Of a stretch of 55,171 nucleotides of DNA, positions 25,475 to 35,260 are shown one piece after another. This stretch comes from Candidatus Saccharimonadota bacterium (GTDB taxonomy: Bacteria > Patescibacteriota > Saccharimonadia > Saccharimonadales > Saccharimonadaceae), in contig JAFQXL010000002.1 in the NCBI GenBank assembly GCA_017406985.1, positions 1 through 55,171 on the forward strand, read 5' to 3'. The first letter of the stretch is position 1. Every line of letters starts with the position of its first letter. Under the pieces are notes generated by a model. That model was not told the origin of the DNA. It ran no database searches and was given only the letters and a program-made list of their open reading frames with translations. The position numbers and the translations under genes were made by a program.

Positions 25475-27808
25475 ATGGCAAAAAACTTAGTAATCGTAGA
25501 AAGCCCTGCAAAGGCAAAAACTATCGAAAAATACCTTGGTAAAGAATTTAAGGTAATGTCTTCGGTCGGCCATATCCGTAAAGATACAAAAGTCGACGTT
25601 CATAATAATTTTGATGTTACCTATGAAATCGATCCGGATCATGCTTCGATTGTTCGCGATTTAAAGAAAGCTTCGAAAGAGGCTGATCTCGTCTGGCTCG
25701 CAACTGATGAAGACCGCGAGGGAGAGGCGATTTCTTGGCATCTTTTAGAGGTTTTAAAGCTTCCTAAAACAACAAAACGTATTACTTTTCATGAAATTAC
25801 CGAACCGGCTTTGAAAGAGGCAATTAAGAACCCCCGCGCTGTTAATATGGACATTGTCTCGTCTCAACAGGCTCGTCAGACGCTCGATATGCTCGTTGGT
25901 TATGATTTATCAGACATTGTTCGTAAAAAAGTTCCGGGCGCCAAATCTGCCGGCCGTGTCCAGTCTCCGGCGCTAAGATTAATCGTCGAAAGGGAACGAG
26001 AAATTGAAAAATTCGACTCTAAGTTTAGCTTTAAAGTTACTGGAAAATTCGCGAAAAACTCTCAAGATTTCGACGCTACCCTTGAAAAAGTCGCTTTAAA
26101 ATCTGAAGAAGACGTCGTGAAATTATTTACCGAGTTTAAAGATAAGACTTTTATAGTTTCGAGCGTCGATAAATCCGAGGGAACGAAGGCTAATCCGGTT
26201 CCGTTCTCGACCGCCGCTCTACAAATTGAAGCGAACTCGCGTCTTGGTTTTAGTTCTAAAACGACCATGAACGCCGCTCAGGCTCTCTATCAAGCCGGTT
26301 TAATCACTTATCATAGAACCGACTCTCTAAATCTCTCGAAACAGGCGCTAGGCAGCATAGCTGGCTATATCGAAAAAACTTTTGGAAAAGAATATCTCCA
26401 TGTTCGCCAGTTTAAAACTAAAGCCGCTTCCGCGCAAGAAGCACACGAGGCGATTCGCCCGACGAATATTGCGCTTGAGACAGCGGGGAAGAACGATTAC
26501 GAAAAACGGCTTTATAATTTAATTAGAGCTCGCACTCTCGCGACACAAATGAAAAACGCAAAAGTCGCGAAAACTAATATCGCGATTACTCCTTCCGGAA
26601 CTGATTATAAGTTTATCGCTAAAGGCGAAATCGTCATTTTCGACGGCTTTTTAAAGGTTTATGGAAATAGTAAAGATATAACTCTCCCTGATTTACATGA
26701 AGACGACGCCGTCGAAGCTAAAGAAATCTCCGCGAAACAAACTTTCGCGAAACCTCCTGCTCGTTATACTGAAGGTACGCTCGTTAAAAAGCTCGAAGAA
26801 CTCGGAATCGGTCGCCCTTCAACTTACGCAACAATTATGTCCGGAATCCAAATCCGTGGCTACGCTATAAAAGGCGAATCCGAAGGCGAAGAACGCGAGG
26901 TTTTAGTCTTTAAGTTAATCGACGGAAAATTCTCAAAAGAAACCGCTAAAGAAAAGTTCGGCTCGAATAAAGGAAAACTCGTCCCGACTCCGGTTGGAGA
27001 ACTCGTCTCGGATTTTCTCTGTGATAACTTCGACCAGATTGTCGACTATGATTTTACTGCCGGCGTAGAAAAGAAGCTAGATTTAATCGCCGAAGCGAAA
27101 TTAACTCGATTAAAAATGCTCCGTGATTTTTACGGTCCGTTCTCAAAGTTAGTCGGCGAAGGCGCGATGGCTAATCGTTATAACTCCTCGACCGAGCTCG
27201 GCGTCGATCCAAAAACAGGGAAGAAAGTCTACGCAAAAATCGGTCGGAATGGTGGTTTTATTCAGCTTGGCGAAAACGAAAAAGAAACTGGCGAGAAACC
27301 GCGTTTTGCTCCGCTCCCGCCAAGAACGACCGTAAAAACTGTAAAGTTAGAACAGGCTCTTTCTCAGCTCGCTCTTCCGGAACTTCCGCGTTCTCTCGGT
27401 TCGGCGAAAGACGGAACCGAGCTTATCGCCGCAAACGGTCCGTTCGGACCTTATCTAAAAGCTGGACAATATAATATTTCGCTTGATAAAAAAGATCCGG
27501 CTCAAAATCCTTATAAAATCGACCTCTCTACCGCCGAAGCGCTCTATAAGAAGAAAAAAGACAGTATTATCGCCGACTGGGGAGAAATTAAGATTATTGT
27601 CGGCCCTTACGGCCCATATATTAAAGGTCCTGCGATTAAACCGGCGAACGGTCGTGGTCGTGGTCGCCCGAATAACGCGAAGATTCCGTCCGACCTAGAT
27701 CCAAAGAAAATCACGCTCGAACAGGCGAAAGACTTACTTGAGAATAAACCAAAGTCAACCTCTCGCCACCCGAAACATACCCGTAAAAAGGCGACAAAAT
27801 CTAAGTAG
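25475..27808 (+). CDS. topA: DNA topoisomerase I
   Basis: A 777-aa type IA topoisomerase that relaxes negative supercoils. The Toprim domain has Glu9 ('IVESPAKAKTI') and Asp78/Asp80 in 'ATDEDREGEA'. The active-site Tyr279 lies in 'LITYHRTDS'. 'SAGRVQSPALRLIVERE' and 'EAHEAIRPT' are also typical. Instead of zinc fingers the C-terminus carries Toprim-associated repeats of the 'NGPFGPYLKAGQYNISL' type and ends in a Lys/Arg-rich tail. AT-rich -10-like boxes lie within 20 nt of the ATG, and no Shine-Dalgarno site is present. Confidence 0.97.
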   Translation: MAKNLVIVESPAKAKTIEKYLGKEFKVMSSVGHIRKDTKVDVHNNFDVTYEIDPDHASIVRDLKKASKEADLVWLATDEDREGEAISWHLLEVLKLPKTTKRITFHEITEPALKEAIKNPRAVNMDIVSSQQARQTLDMLVGYDLSDIVRKKVPGAKSAGRVQSPALRLIVEREREIEKFDSKFSFKVTGKFAKNSQDFDATLEKVALKSEEDVVKLFTEFKDKTFIVSSVDKSEGTKANPVPFSTAALQIEANSRLGFSSKTTMNAAQALYQAGLITYHRTDSLNLSKQALGSIAGYIEKTFGKEYLHVRQFKTKAASAQEAHEAIRPTNIALETAGKNDYEKRLYNLIRARTLATQMKNAKVAKTNIAITPSGTDYKFIAKGEIVIFDGFLKVYGNSKDITLPDLHEDDAVEAKEISAKQTFAKPPARYTEGTLVKKLEELGIGRPSTYATIMSGIQIRGYAIKGESEGEEREVLVFKLIDGKFSKETAKEKFGSNKGKLVPTPVGELVSDFLCDNFDQIVDYDFTAGVEKKLDLIAEAKLTRLKMLRDFYGPFSKLVGEGAMANRYNSSTELGVDPKTGKKVYAKIGRNGGFIQLGENEKETGEKPRFAPLPPRTTVKTVKLEQALSQLALPELPRSLGSAKDGTELIAANGPFGPYLKAGQYNISLDKKDPAQNPYKIDLSTAEALYKKKKDSIIADWGEIKIIVGPYGPYIKGPAIKPANGRGRGRPNNAKIPSDLDPKKITLEQAKDLLENKPKSTSRHPKHTRKKATKSK

Positions 27809-27843
27809 ATCTCGTATTATTGACATAATTTAATTTTTAAATT

Positions 27844-28299
27844 TTAGAGTTTATCATACGGTTCTACGACCGGAATTTGTAGAACGGTTCCAAAGCCGAG
27901 ACGGGAGCGAATTTTCGCACCTAAAATCGCAAACTTTTCTCTTTGTTCAAGATTCATTAAAACCGAAGTATCTTTAACCGAAACGCAATATTCAACCGGC
28001 GAAAGGTCAGTTAATTTATTTTTCTGAGTCGTCATCGAAATAACAATATTACCCTTTTCGTTACTTTTACAAGCAAAGTCGAAATATTGAGTCAAAATTT
28101 TCGCAACATCAGCATAATTTTCAACCTGATGATGACGACGTAGAACATCTAAATCGAGCGTATGTCCTGCGCGTTCAAGACGAATTGCATATTCATGATA
28201 AATCGGGTCGATAATATCAGAAAGATACATAAATTTTCGGTCAAAAACGCTATTATGAACCTTATTCGGATCTAATAATTTTAGGTAATCTTTTCCCAT
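27844..28299 (-). CDS. hypothetical protein, 151 aa
   Basis: A soluble 151-aa protein without signal peptide or membrane segment. The N-terminal half is helical ('DPIYHEYAIRLERAGHTLDL') and the C-terminal half alternates strands ('CVSVKDTSVLMNLEQREKFA'). A TGATATAAT box lies 10 nt before the ATG and no ribosome-binding site is seen. It stands alone on the minus strand between topA and a gene-free gap. No family was recognised. Confidence 0.7.
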   Translation of the reverse strand: MGKDYLKLLDPNKVHNSVFDRKFMYLSDIIDPIYHEYAIRLERAGHTLDLDVLRRHHQVENYADVAKILTQYFDFACKSNEKGNIVISMTTQKNKLTDLSPVEYCVSVKDTSVLMNLEQREKFAILGAKIRSRLGFGTVLQIPVVEPYDKL

Positions 28300-28346
28300 A
28301 GTTAGTTACATTATATCACATTTGACTTAAAAACAATAATTTGGGT

Positions 28347-28380
28347 AGGGATAGCTATGGGAGGAAAATTAGCTATCCCT
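28347..28380. other. 11-bp inverted repeat
   Basis: AGGGATAGCTA and TAGCTATCCCT pair perfectly around a 12-nt loop containing GGGAGGA. A T run occurs only 10 bases later, so it is either a weak terminator on the plus strand or an operator in the divergent gap. Confidence 0.5.
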
Positions 28381-28902
28381 TATTAGTAACTTTTTTTGTT
28401 TTGAAAGGATTTTCGACTCTCTTTGTGGAGGTATAAGAGCCGAATATGAAAGAAGAAAAACTACTCAATCTACTTTTAGGTCAGATGGTAAATCGAGCCA
28501 ATGTGCTCCCACCGCACGCGGAACTATATTTATTTTTAAAAATAAGTCAAGCATAAGCGAGCGAAAATTTCTTGATATTCTTAATTTAACAGATAGAAAT
28601 GTTGTAAATATTACAATAAAATCAGCTTAAAGCTAACGCTTATGGAAATATGCTTATACTTCAAAAATGCAACTTTTTTAATGTCCACCCCTGTTATTTT
28701 ATGAAAATAAGGTGCATTTTTTGATTTTAAGGCTCAAAATTAACAGGGGTAGCACATAAGCGTTTTGAGGCTAAAATTGTCCGTTAAAGTTATAAAACAA
28801 AACGCTCATGTATAAATTTTTATAATATTTTTTTGCACAAAAGTAAAAAATTGTGGTAGAATAGTAATAGAAGTTCAAAAATTTCAGTACTAGATGAGAT
28901 AT
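28381..28902 (+). other. gene-poor gap with repeated words and a possible decayed small ORF
   Basis: No convincing gene is present. One frame is open from 28373 to 28630 (about 85 codons) but has no ATG, GTG or TTG start, and an overlapping 36-codon ATG frame (28446-28556) lacks a well-placed ribosome-binding site. This may be a gene remnant. The gap also holds GCATAAGCG (28551), CGCTTATG (28637), ACCCCTGTTA (28687), TAACAGGGGT (28741) and ACATAAGCG (28754), words that recur in other gaps of this window. Confidence 0.4.
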
Positions 28903-28931
28903 TTGACATTAGCACAAAAATATGTTAATAT
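28903..28931 (+). promoter_or_regulatory. promoter of sigma4-HARE gene
   Basis: TTGACA (28903-28908), 17-nt spacer, TAATAT (28926-28931). A second candidate, TTGCAC...TGGTAGAAT, lies about 75 nt further upstream. An AACAGGGGT word follows at 28951 in the leader, where it could act as an operator. Confidence 0.65.
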
Positions 28932-28978
28932 AACATAAAATGATTTTATAAACAGGGGTGGAAATAAAGGAATAACTA

Positions 28979-30016
28979 ATGGAAAAAAACGCGGAAGTAA
29001 TCGCTAAAGCGATTGAAGGAAGCTTAAATATCATCGAACAAGACCGCGAGCGAGAGATTATCTCTCGTCGCTTTGGACTTACAACCGGGAGTAGGGAAAC
29101 ATTAGAGCAAATCGGTGAGATGCTCTCCATTACTCGAGAGCGTGTGAGACAGCTTGAAAAGGCGATTTTAATTCGCTTAAGAATCTCGGCCGAGGATAGT
29201 GTTATTCCGAACCTCGCCGGTGCTGAAAAAATCATTGTGCGAAATCTTACAGAGATGGGAAGAATTGCTCGCGTTTCCCAGCTCGCTAAAAAAATCTACG
29301 GCGATAAAGTTACCGAAAAACAAAAACTCGAACTCGCGTTTATCGGCGAAATCTCCTCGAACTTAACTATGATTGAAGAAAATGATAGTTATTATCAGTC
29401 TATCGGTATTGCCGACTATGGCGACGACGAAAAAGTTAAAGAAAAAGTCGATGAAATCGTTAAAATTATTAAGAAAAATAAGTCGCCAATGACGCTCGAC
29501 GAACTTGACAATAAGCTAAATTATGAGCATCCAGACCATATAAAAGCCGTTGCGTCTATATCTAAAAATCTCGCGACCTTAAATAGCCTCTGGGGACTTG
29601 CAAAATGGCCGACTGTTAATCCGAAAAATATTCGCGATAAAATCTATGTCGTTCTCGAAGAAAAAAGGGAACCGATGCATTTCGAAGACATCGCGAACGC
29701 AATTAAAGACTCTGATTTTCGCCGTAAAAACGTTACGATTCAAGCTATCCATAACGAACTGATTAAAGATTCTCGCTTCGTTCTAATCGGTCGCGGAATT
29801 TATGCGCTCGATTCATGGGGCTATAAAAAGGGAACTGTTAGTGAGACTATTTCCGATATTTTAAAACAAGCGAAAAAACCTCTAACTCGCGAACAAATCG
29901 TTAAACGCGTCCTCGCTATGAGAAAAGTTAAAGAGACGACTATCCTCCTAAATCTTCAGAATAAAAAATTATTCAAAAAAGTAGATAAAAATTCTTATAC
30001 TGTCGCAGAAATGTGA
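28979..30016 (+). CDS. sigma-region-4 / HARE-HTH transcription regulator
   Basis: A 345-aa protein. The N-terminal 65 residues match sigma-70 region 4, with 'EIISRRFGL' and the helix-turn-helix 'IGEMLSITRERVRQLEKAIL'. No region 2 is present, so it cannot act as a complete sigma factor. Further on, segments such as 'EPMHFEDIANAIKDSDF' and 'LIGRGIYALDSWGYKKGTV' fit HARE-HTH (RpoE-delta-like) winged-helix domains, with 'KPLTREQIVKRVL' near the end possibly a second copy. It probably binds promoter DNA or RNA polymerase. It precedes the T4SS-type ATPase by 15 nt and lies between two clusters of ACCCCTGTTA words that could be its targets (inference). Confidence 0.8.
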   Translation: MEKNAEVIAKAIEGSLNIIEQDREREIISRRFGLTTGSRETLEQIGEMLSITRERVRQLEKAILIRLRISAEDSVIPNLAGAEKIIVRNLTEMGRIARVSQLAKKIYGDKVTEKQKLELAFIGEISSNLTMIEENDSYYQSIGIADYGDDEKVKEKVDEIVKIIKKNKSPMTLDELDNKLNYEHPDHIKAVASISKNLATLNSLWGLAKWPTVNPKNIRDKIYVVLEEKREPMHFEDIANAIKDSDFRRKNVTIQAIHNELIKDSRFVLIGRGIYALDSWGYKKGTVSETISDILKQAKKPLTREQIVKRVLAMRKVKETTILLNLQNKKLFKKVDKNSYTVAEM

Positions 30017-30031
30017 TAAAATAAAAGGGTA

Positions 30032-33022
30032 ATGCTAGCAGGAATTATCCATTTTATCTTAATGCCAATTTTTTGGATACCGGTCCTCTGTATTTTGGGC
30101 TTTTTAACTTACCGAAATTATAAAAAAATCAACCGCTTAAAAGTTTTAAACGTCGATTCCGTCCTCTTAATGCTCGAAATCCCGAGAACAAACGATAAAA
30201 AAGAGCTCGCCGCGGAACAGATGTTCGCTTCGCTTCATGGAATTTTAAGAGATGCAACAGAACTTAAAAACTCCGGCGGAGTTCAGGAACACCTAAGCTT
30301 CGAAATCGTCTCTACCGGCGGGCAGATTCGTTTTTATGTTTGGACTCCGAAAATTCTCCAGAGTTTCGTCGAGGGACAAATCTATGCTCAATATCCAACT
30401 GTCCAGATTCATACCTGTAAAGAGGACTACGTCGAAGCTTCAAAAGAGAAACATAAAATCGCTTATTCCGCCGAACTCGGCTTGAATATGAATGAAGCTC
30501 TTCCAATTAAGACCTTTGATACTTTCGAGGTCGATCCACTCGCTGGAATTACTGGAACTCTCGCAAAACTCGGAACCGAAGAAAACGAGGAGCTCTGGAT
30601 TCAGATTTTAACTCGCCCGGTTTCCGACTCTTGGCATAAAGAAACTGATAAATGGATTACTTATATAAAATCTGGCGCGAAGAATTTTAATTTCTTCGGG
30701 ATTGACTGGGCTTGGTTCGTTCAGGCTATCGCCGCCCTCTCGAGACCTCCTGCCGGCGGGACAAAAAGCGAAGAAAAAATCGAGCTCTCTGACCGCGCGA
30801 AGAGTCAGGTTTCCGCCGCCGAAGAAAAGGCGACAAAGCTCGGCTATCAGGTTAAAATTCGCCTTGCTTATCTCGGCGAAACCGAAATAAACGCTAAATT
30901 AAATATGCAAGCTATTGTCGGAACCTTTAAACAGTTTAACTCGACAAATCTAAACGGTTTTAAACAGCTCGGCGGAAGCTTTAATAAGTCCGACCTCGAC
31001 GCTTATCGCCTAAGACAATTTACCGACTCTGGCTTTATTCTTAATATTTCCGAGCTCGCGAGCGTTTATCACTTACCTCATACTTCAGTCGAAACTCCGA
31101 ATATTGTCTGGGCGACTAGTAAAACCGCCGAACCGCCTTCGAAGCTCCCTCTAATTACCGGTCGTCCGGAAAACGACGAAAATATTTCCGCCTTCGGTTT
31201 AACTAATTTCCGCGGAATTAACCATCAGTTCGGGATGCTCCGCCGCGACCGTTCTCGTCACGTCTATATTATCGGTCAGACTGGCGCCGGTAAATCCGGA
31301 CTCCTTGAACTTTTCGCCCTCTCCGACACCTTTTATAATCAGGGTTATTGTATTATCGATCCGCACGGCGATTTCGCAATCGATAACCTCCGTTTCGTTC
31401 CGAAAAACCGCGTAAACGACGTCGTCTATTTTAACCCTGCCGATACTGGGTATCCGGTCGCCTTTAACCCGCTTGAGCTCTCCGACGCCTCGAGAAAGCC
31501 GAATGTCTGTTCCGAGGTTATCGGCGTCTTAAAACGTATGTTTGGCGATTCTTGGGGCCCACGCCTTGAGCATATCCTCCGCTATACCCTTCTCGCCCTT
31601 CTAGACCGTCCGGAAACGACTTTACTTGATATTTCTAGAATGTTAACTGATAAAGATTTCCGTAAAGAAACTCTCGACTACTGTCAAGACGTAACCGTTC
31701 TTCAATTCTGGAAACACGAATTCGGACAATGGAACGAAAAACAGGTTAACGAGTCAATCGCTCCGGTTTTAAATAAAGTCGGCGCCTTTACCGCAAACCC
31801 GATTATCCGAAATATTATCGGCCAGCCAAAATCGAGCTTTAACGTCCGTAAGATTATGGACGAAGGAAAGATTCTTGTCGTTAATCTCTCTAAAGGCCTA
31901 ATCGGAGAAGATAACGCTGGAATTTTAGGCGCTTTCCTCGTTACAAAGATTCAGCTCGCGGCAATGTCCCGTTCTGACATCCCTGACGTCGCTAATCGTC
32001 GCCCGTTCTATCTTTATGTTGACGAGTTTCAAAACTTCGCAACTGAATCTTTCGCGGTTATTCTCTCTGAAGCGCGTAAATATGGCCTTAATTTAACTGT
32101 CGCGAACCAGTATATCGCTCAAATGACCGACCAAGTTCGAGACGCAGTCTTCGGAAACGTCGGAACTACTATTTCCTTCCGTGTCTCCGCCGACGACGCT
32201 CCTCTTCTCGTAAAACAATTTGAGCCGACTTTCGAGGCTCAAGACCTCTTACAAATGAATAACCGTAACTTCGTTATCTCTATGATTATAAACGGCGAAA
32301 AAGTTCCGGCTTTCTCTGCTACCTCTCTTAATATCCCAGAGACTCCTCAAGATAACTTTAATGAGATTATAATCTCTTCGCGCGAAAAATATTCTCGTCC
32401 GCGCGCCGATGTCGAAGCCGAGATTAAAGAGACAATCGAACAGTCTGAAAAATACAAAAAAGAGCTTTCCGACTCTGGCCGTCTCGCCGGGGAACAGGGA
32501 ACTAAGAGCTCTTGGGGAAGTAACTATGGCGTCGAAAAAGCCCGCGTTTCAGAGGTCGAAGGCCCGAAACCGACCTTTATCGTTTCTCCGGAAAATCCTG
32601 CCGCTAGTATTAAAAAGGCTAAACTTTCTCCAAATAAAACCGTCGGGAAGGAAACTGTCGGCTTAAAAGATTTAAAGAAAATAATTGCTGAGAAAAAATC
32701 CGAAGAAAAAAGGGAAGAACCGCGCGTTTCCCTATCTGAAAAATTAGAAAAAGCGACCACTCCGAAGTCTAAGGAAACTATACTCGGAAACGAGACTAAT
32801 AAAAATCCTTTTAAAGAAGCCGAAAATAAAGCTCGTCGCAAAAATAGAAATAAGCGCAAAAAACACGCAATTAACTTCGCTTCTGATCTCCATGACGGTC
32901 AACCTGGCGTCGCTACGAGCCAAAACGTTCCTAAAGCACATAAAGACGGTCTTTATCAGAGTATCCACGGACAGGGAAATACCGACGGAACAGATAGCGG
33001 TTTCCTCTCAATCCATCACTAA
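30032..33022 (+). CDS. type IV secretion/conjugation-type ATPase (DUF87/TraG-like)
   Basis: A 996-aa protein. One N-terminal membrane segment (about 5-26) is followed by a roughly 380-residue domain and then a RecA-like ATPase with Walker A 'GQTGAGKSG' (415-423), 'CIIDPHGDFA', Walker B 'YLYVDEFQNF' and a 'TVANQYIAQM' segment, as in VirD4/TraG-TraD and HerA-type motors. The C-terminal 200 residues are highly charged and low complexity. Expected role: moving DNA or protein across the membrane. TGATAAAAT lies 9 nt before the ATG, suggesting an internal promoter behind the sigma4-HARE gene. Confidence 0.85.
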   Translation: MLAGIIHFILMPIFWIPVLCILGFLTYRNYKKINRLKVLNVDSVLLMLEIPRTNDKKELAAEQMFASLHGILRDATELKNSGGVQEHLSFEIVSTGGQIRFYVWTPKILQSFVEGQIYAQYPTVQIHTCKEDYVEASKEKHKIAYSAELGLNMNEALPIKTFDTFEVDPLAGITGTLAKLGTEENEELWIQILTRPVSDSWHKETDKWITYIKSGAKNFNFFGIDWAWFVQAIAALSRPPAGGTKSEEKIELSDRAKSQVSAAEEKATKLGYQVKIRLAYLGETEINAKLNMQAIVGTFKQFNSTNLNGFKQLGGSFNKSDLDAYRLRQFTDSGFILNISELASVYHLPHTSVETPNIVWATSKTAEPPSKLPLITGRPENDENISAFGLTNFRGINHQFGMLRRDRSRHVYIIGQTGAGKSGLLELFALSDTFYNQGYCIIDPHGDFAIDNLRFVPKNRVNDVVYFNPADTGYPVAFNPLELSDASRKPNVCSEVIGVLKRMFGDSWGPRLEHILRYTLLALLDRPETTLLDISRMLTDKDFRKETLDYCQDVTVLQFWKHEFGQWNEKQVNESIAPVLNKVGAFTANPIIRNIIGQPKSSFNVRKIMDEGKILVVNLSKGLIGEDNAGILGAFLVTKIQLAAMSRSDIPDVANRRPFYLYVDEFQNFATESFAVILSEARKYGLNLTVANQYIAQMTDQVRDAVFGNVGTTISFRVSADDAPLLVKQFEPTFEAQDLLQMNNRNFVISMIINGEKVPAFSATSLNIPETPQDNFNEIIISSREKYSRPRADVEAEIKETIEQSEKYKKELSDSGRLAGEQGTKSSWGSNYGVEKARVSEVEGPKPTFIVSPENPAASIKKAKLSPNKTVGKETVGLKDLKKIIAEKKSEEKREEPRVSLSEKLEKATTPKSKETILGNETNKNPFKEAENKARRKNRNKRKKHAINFASDLHDGQPGVATSQNVPKAHKDGLYQSIHGQGNTDGTDSGFLSIHH

Positions 33023-33041
33023 TCTCTAAAAATCTACTAAT

Positions 33042-33091
33042 TCCCCTCTGTTAACCCCTGTTAATTCTCTACCCCTGTTACACCCCTGTTA
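33042..33091 (+). repeat. tandem ACCCCTGTTA words
   Basis: Exact copies at 33054-33063, 33071-33080 and 33082-33091 and one variant (CCCCTCTGTTA) at 33042, just after the ATPase stop. Further exact copies occur at 33527 and, in the flank before the sigma4-HARE gene, at 28687 and 28741 (the latter inverted). Role unknown. Confidence 0.7.
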
Positions 33092-33267
33092 GTAGCTATC
33101 TAAGCTCAAAAAACTATAGAATACCACCACCGGCACATGCGAATTATATTTTAAAAACAAAAAATAAAATTTGAATTTAAAAATTTGAAAAATCGAAAAT
33201 ATCTCAAAAAACCCAGAAATACGAGCGGAAAATTGACAGAAAAGAGTTTTTTAGATAAAATAACTTT

Positions 33268-33508
33268 ACGACAAGCTCTTTAACAACGGTTAGTTAATCG
33301 TCTTTTCAAAAGATTTCCAATGTCGCACAATACCTATTTTACGACATAAGCATAAGCGAAATCCGACGATTAACTTATCGTCCTAGTCAGTTAAAAAATA
33401 GGGGATTACCCTTATAAACCCACTAACTATTGTAAAATTTCGTAAAAGTCCGCGTTAACCAGGTACATCCTTATAAAGCTCTTCTGACCCCTCGGAGAAG
33501 AGCTTTTT
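33268..33508 (+). ncRNA. probable structured RNA, family unidentified
   Basis: It has a strong promoter, TTGACA (33233), 17-nt spacer, TAAAAT (33256), and a strong terminator (AAAGCTCTTCT with AGAAGAGCTTT, then T5, 33475-33508), but no open frame between them. Pairings seen are GTTAATCGTC (33293) with GACGATTAAC (33365), and TTTACGA (33265) with TCGTAAA (33440). CCTATTTT (33333) with AAAATAGG (33395) crosses the first stem as a pseudoknot. It also contains GCATAAGCG at 33350. Size is about 240 nt. No known RNA family was recognised. Confidence 0.65.
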
Positions 33509-33760
33509 CCACAAAAATCCCCCTCCACCCCTGTTATCTGGTTTGACTTTCGTGAAATTTCCTTGTGAAATCTCGATTTTTACCCTAAATTTCACAAATT
33601 TTCGCTAAAATTCTGGATTTTTTAATTCCCCTCTTCCCTCTTTATTTTACCCTTTTTGCGCCTAACATTAGCCGAAACTTGAACTTTAATTCTCTTCAAA
33701 AAATCCCCCCTCTTCCCTCTAAACCGAACAAAAACCGAACTATATTAGCAAGCGAAAGCG
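33509..33760 (+). other. gene-free pyrimidine-rich gap
   Basis: Between the terminator of the predicted RNA and sbcB. It holds one ACCCCTGTTA word (33527) and a TTCGTGAAATTTCC...TTGTGAAATCT near-repeat with a TTTCACAAA complement; no gene was seen. Confidence 0.5.
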
Positions 33761-35203
33761 CTATTGCCCCAGTGACTGATACCAAAGCACCAAATCCTCA
33801 AGAACGCCAGGCTCCATCGAATCCTGTAACTTCTCTAGCTCAGCAACAAACTTCTTCTCTTGCTCCTGTAACCTCGCCATCCTATATCGCGTCCACTTTT
33901 TCTCTTCTTCTTCAGAAAGGCTATTCGGAAAATTACGCCCCTTATAATGTAATAATAGCTCGGAAAGTCGCGGGTCCTCAAACATCGGTTCGTAGTCCGC
34001 TAACCCGCTCGCGTCGCGCTCTCGAATATCTTTCATTTTTATCTTATCCGAATTCGGAACGAACCCCTCATAAAGCTGTCCGTCGACGTCCGAATCCGTC
34101 TCAAATTCTTCCGCTCGCTTCTCAAATTCGCTCCGCATCCTCTCGGAAAACTCCGGATGTTCTAATAAGGTCTTTAAGTTTCTCGAAACAGCTTCAAGAC
34201 TCAACCCGATTTTTTCCCACCCCGTAGTTCCCTTTTGTTTCGGATTCGCAAGGTCACCCGAATCGGCCGTAGAAGCCGAATCTAAAACCTGAATCGGCGC
34301 TACCGCCGGACACTTATTTAACGCTAGCTCTTTTACAATCGGGTTCCAATAAAACTCGTCTGCCTCTTTCTCTTCCTCAAGTAACTCTTCTAAATTATAC
34401 CGAAGGTCGAACACCAAAACGTTCCCGTTTTTCGAGCTCGTAAACGGAAAAACTACCGTCGTGTTCATAAAAACGCTCGAATATCTTCCCGAAGAATGAA
34501 CAAACATCTGTTTATTTTCCAAATTTACGAGCCGCGAAACTTCCTTTTTCCCGCGGATTTTAAATAAGAAATTATAGAGCTTCGGTTGTTTTTCTGAAAT
34601 CATTTTCGCAACCGAGATTAACGCCTCGACGTCCGAAAGCGCATCGTGTGCATGAGAATGAACAATCCCGTTCTCGCGCGTTAAATTCTCAAGTCGATTA
34701 TTCGGTTTATAAAACTTCTCGCCGTCACGTTCTACTTCTGTTACTGGCCACTTAATTCCCTCCGGTCGAAGCGCCCGCGTCATTCGAACAACGTCGAGCA
34801 GATCCCAGCGACTTCGCCCGTCTTTCCATTGCCATTCATAAGAATCATAAAAATTCCGATAAAACGTATATCTCATGTGCTCGTCGTCAAACCTTACCGA
34901 GTTATATCCAACCTCAATCGTCCCAGGCGTAAAAATCTCCGACGTAACATATTTACAAAATTCCGGCTCAGAAAGCCCGTCCATTAACGTCATCTGTGGC
35001 GTAATTCCGGTAACGTTTATCGCCCCAGGACTCGGAAGTGTATCGTCCGGAAACTTCACTAAAATATTTACCGGCTCGCCAATCTGATTAAAATTTAAGT
35101 CCGTTCGAATCCCCGCAAACTGCATAATCCGGTCGTTTTTCGGCGAAAGCCCCGACGTCTCAAAATCATAAAAGAAAAATGTCGGTTCAAAATCTATATC
35201 CAT
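33761..35203 (-). CDS. sbcB: exodeoxyribonuclease I
   Basis: A 480-aa 3'-5' single-strand DNA exonuclease of the DEDDh type. Asp13/Glu15 lie in 'FYDFETSG', followed by 'GYNSVRFDDEHMRYTFYRNF', a characteristic ExoI segment, and the His/Asp pair in 'HDALSDVEA'. The C-terminal half corresponds to the SH3-like and helical ExoI domains, with 'RYRMARLQEQEKKFVAEL'. It acts in recombination and repair. The start has TGCTAAAAT ending 6 nt upstream (leaderless). Confidence 0.93.
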   Translation of the reverse strand: MDIDFEPTFFFYDFETSGLSPKNDRIMQFAGIRTDLNFNQIGEPVNILVKFPDDTLPSPGAINVTGITPQMTLMDGLSEPEFCKYVTSEIFTPGTIEVGYNSVRFDDEHMRYTFYRNFYDSYEWQWKDGRSRWDLLDVVRMTRALRPEGIKWPVTEVERDGEKFYKPNNRLENLTRENGIVHSHAHDALSDVEALISVAKMISEKQPKLYNFLFKIRGKKEVSRLVNLENKQMFVHSSGRYSSVFMNTTVVFPFTSSKNGNVLVFDLRYNLEELLEEEKEADEFYWNPIVKELALNKCPAVAPIQVLDSASTADSGDLANPKQKGTTGWEKIGLSLEAVSRNLKTLLEHPEFSERMRSEFEKRAEEFETDSDVDGQLYEGFVPNSDKIKMKDIRERDASGLADYEPMFEDPRLSELLLHYKGRNFPNSLSEEEEKKWTRYRMARLQEQEKKFVAELEKLQDSMEPGVLEDLVLWYQSLGQ

Positions 35204-35220
35204 ATTTCTATTTTAGCATA

Positions 35221-35255
35221 AAAAATAGCCCCGTCGAGATAAACTCGGCGAGGCT
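35221..35255 (-). terminator. rho-independent terminator
   Basis: On the minus strand AGCCTCGCCGAG pairs with CTCGACGGGGCT and is followed by a T-rich run. It ends the 35261-35890 gene. Confidence 0.75.
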
Positions 35256-35260
35256 TTAAA

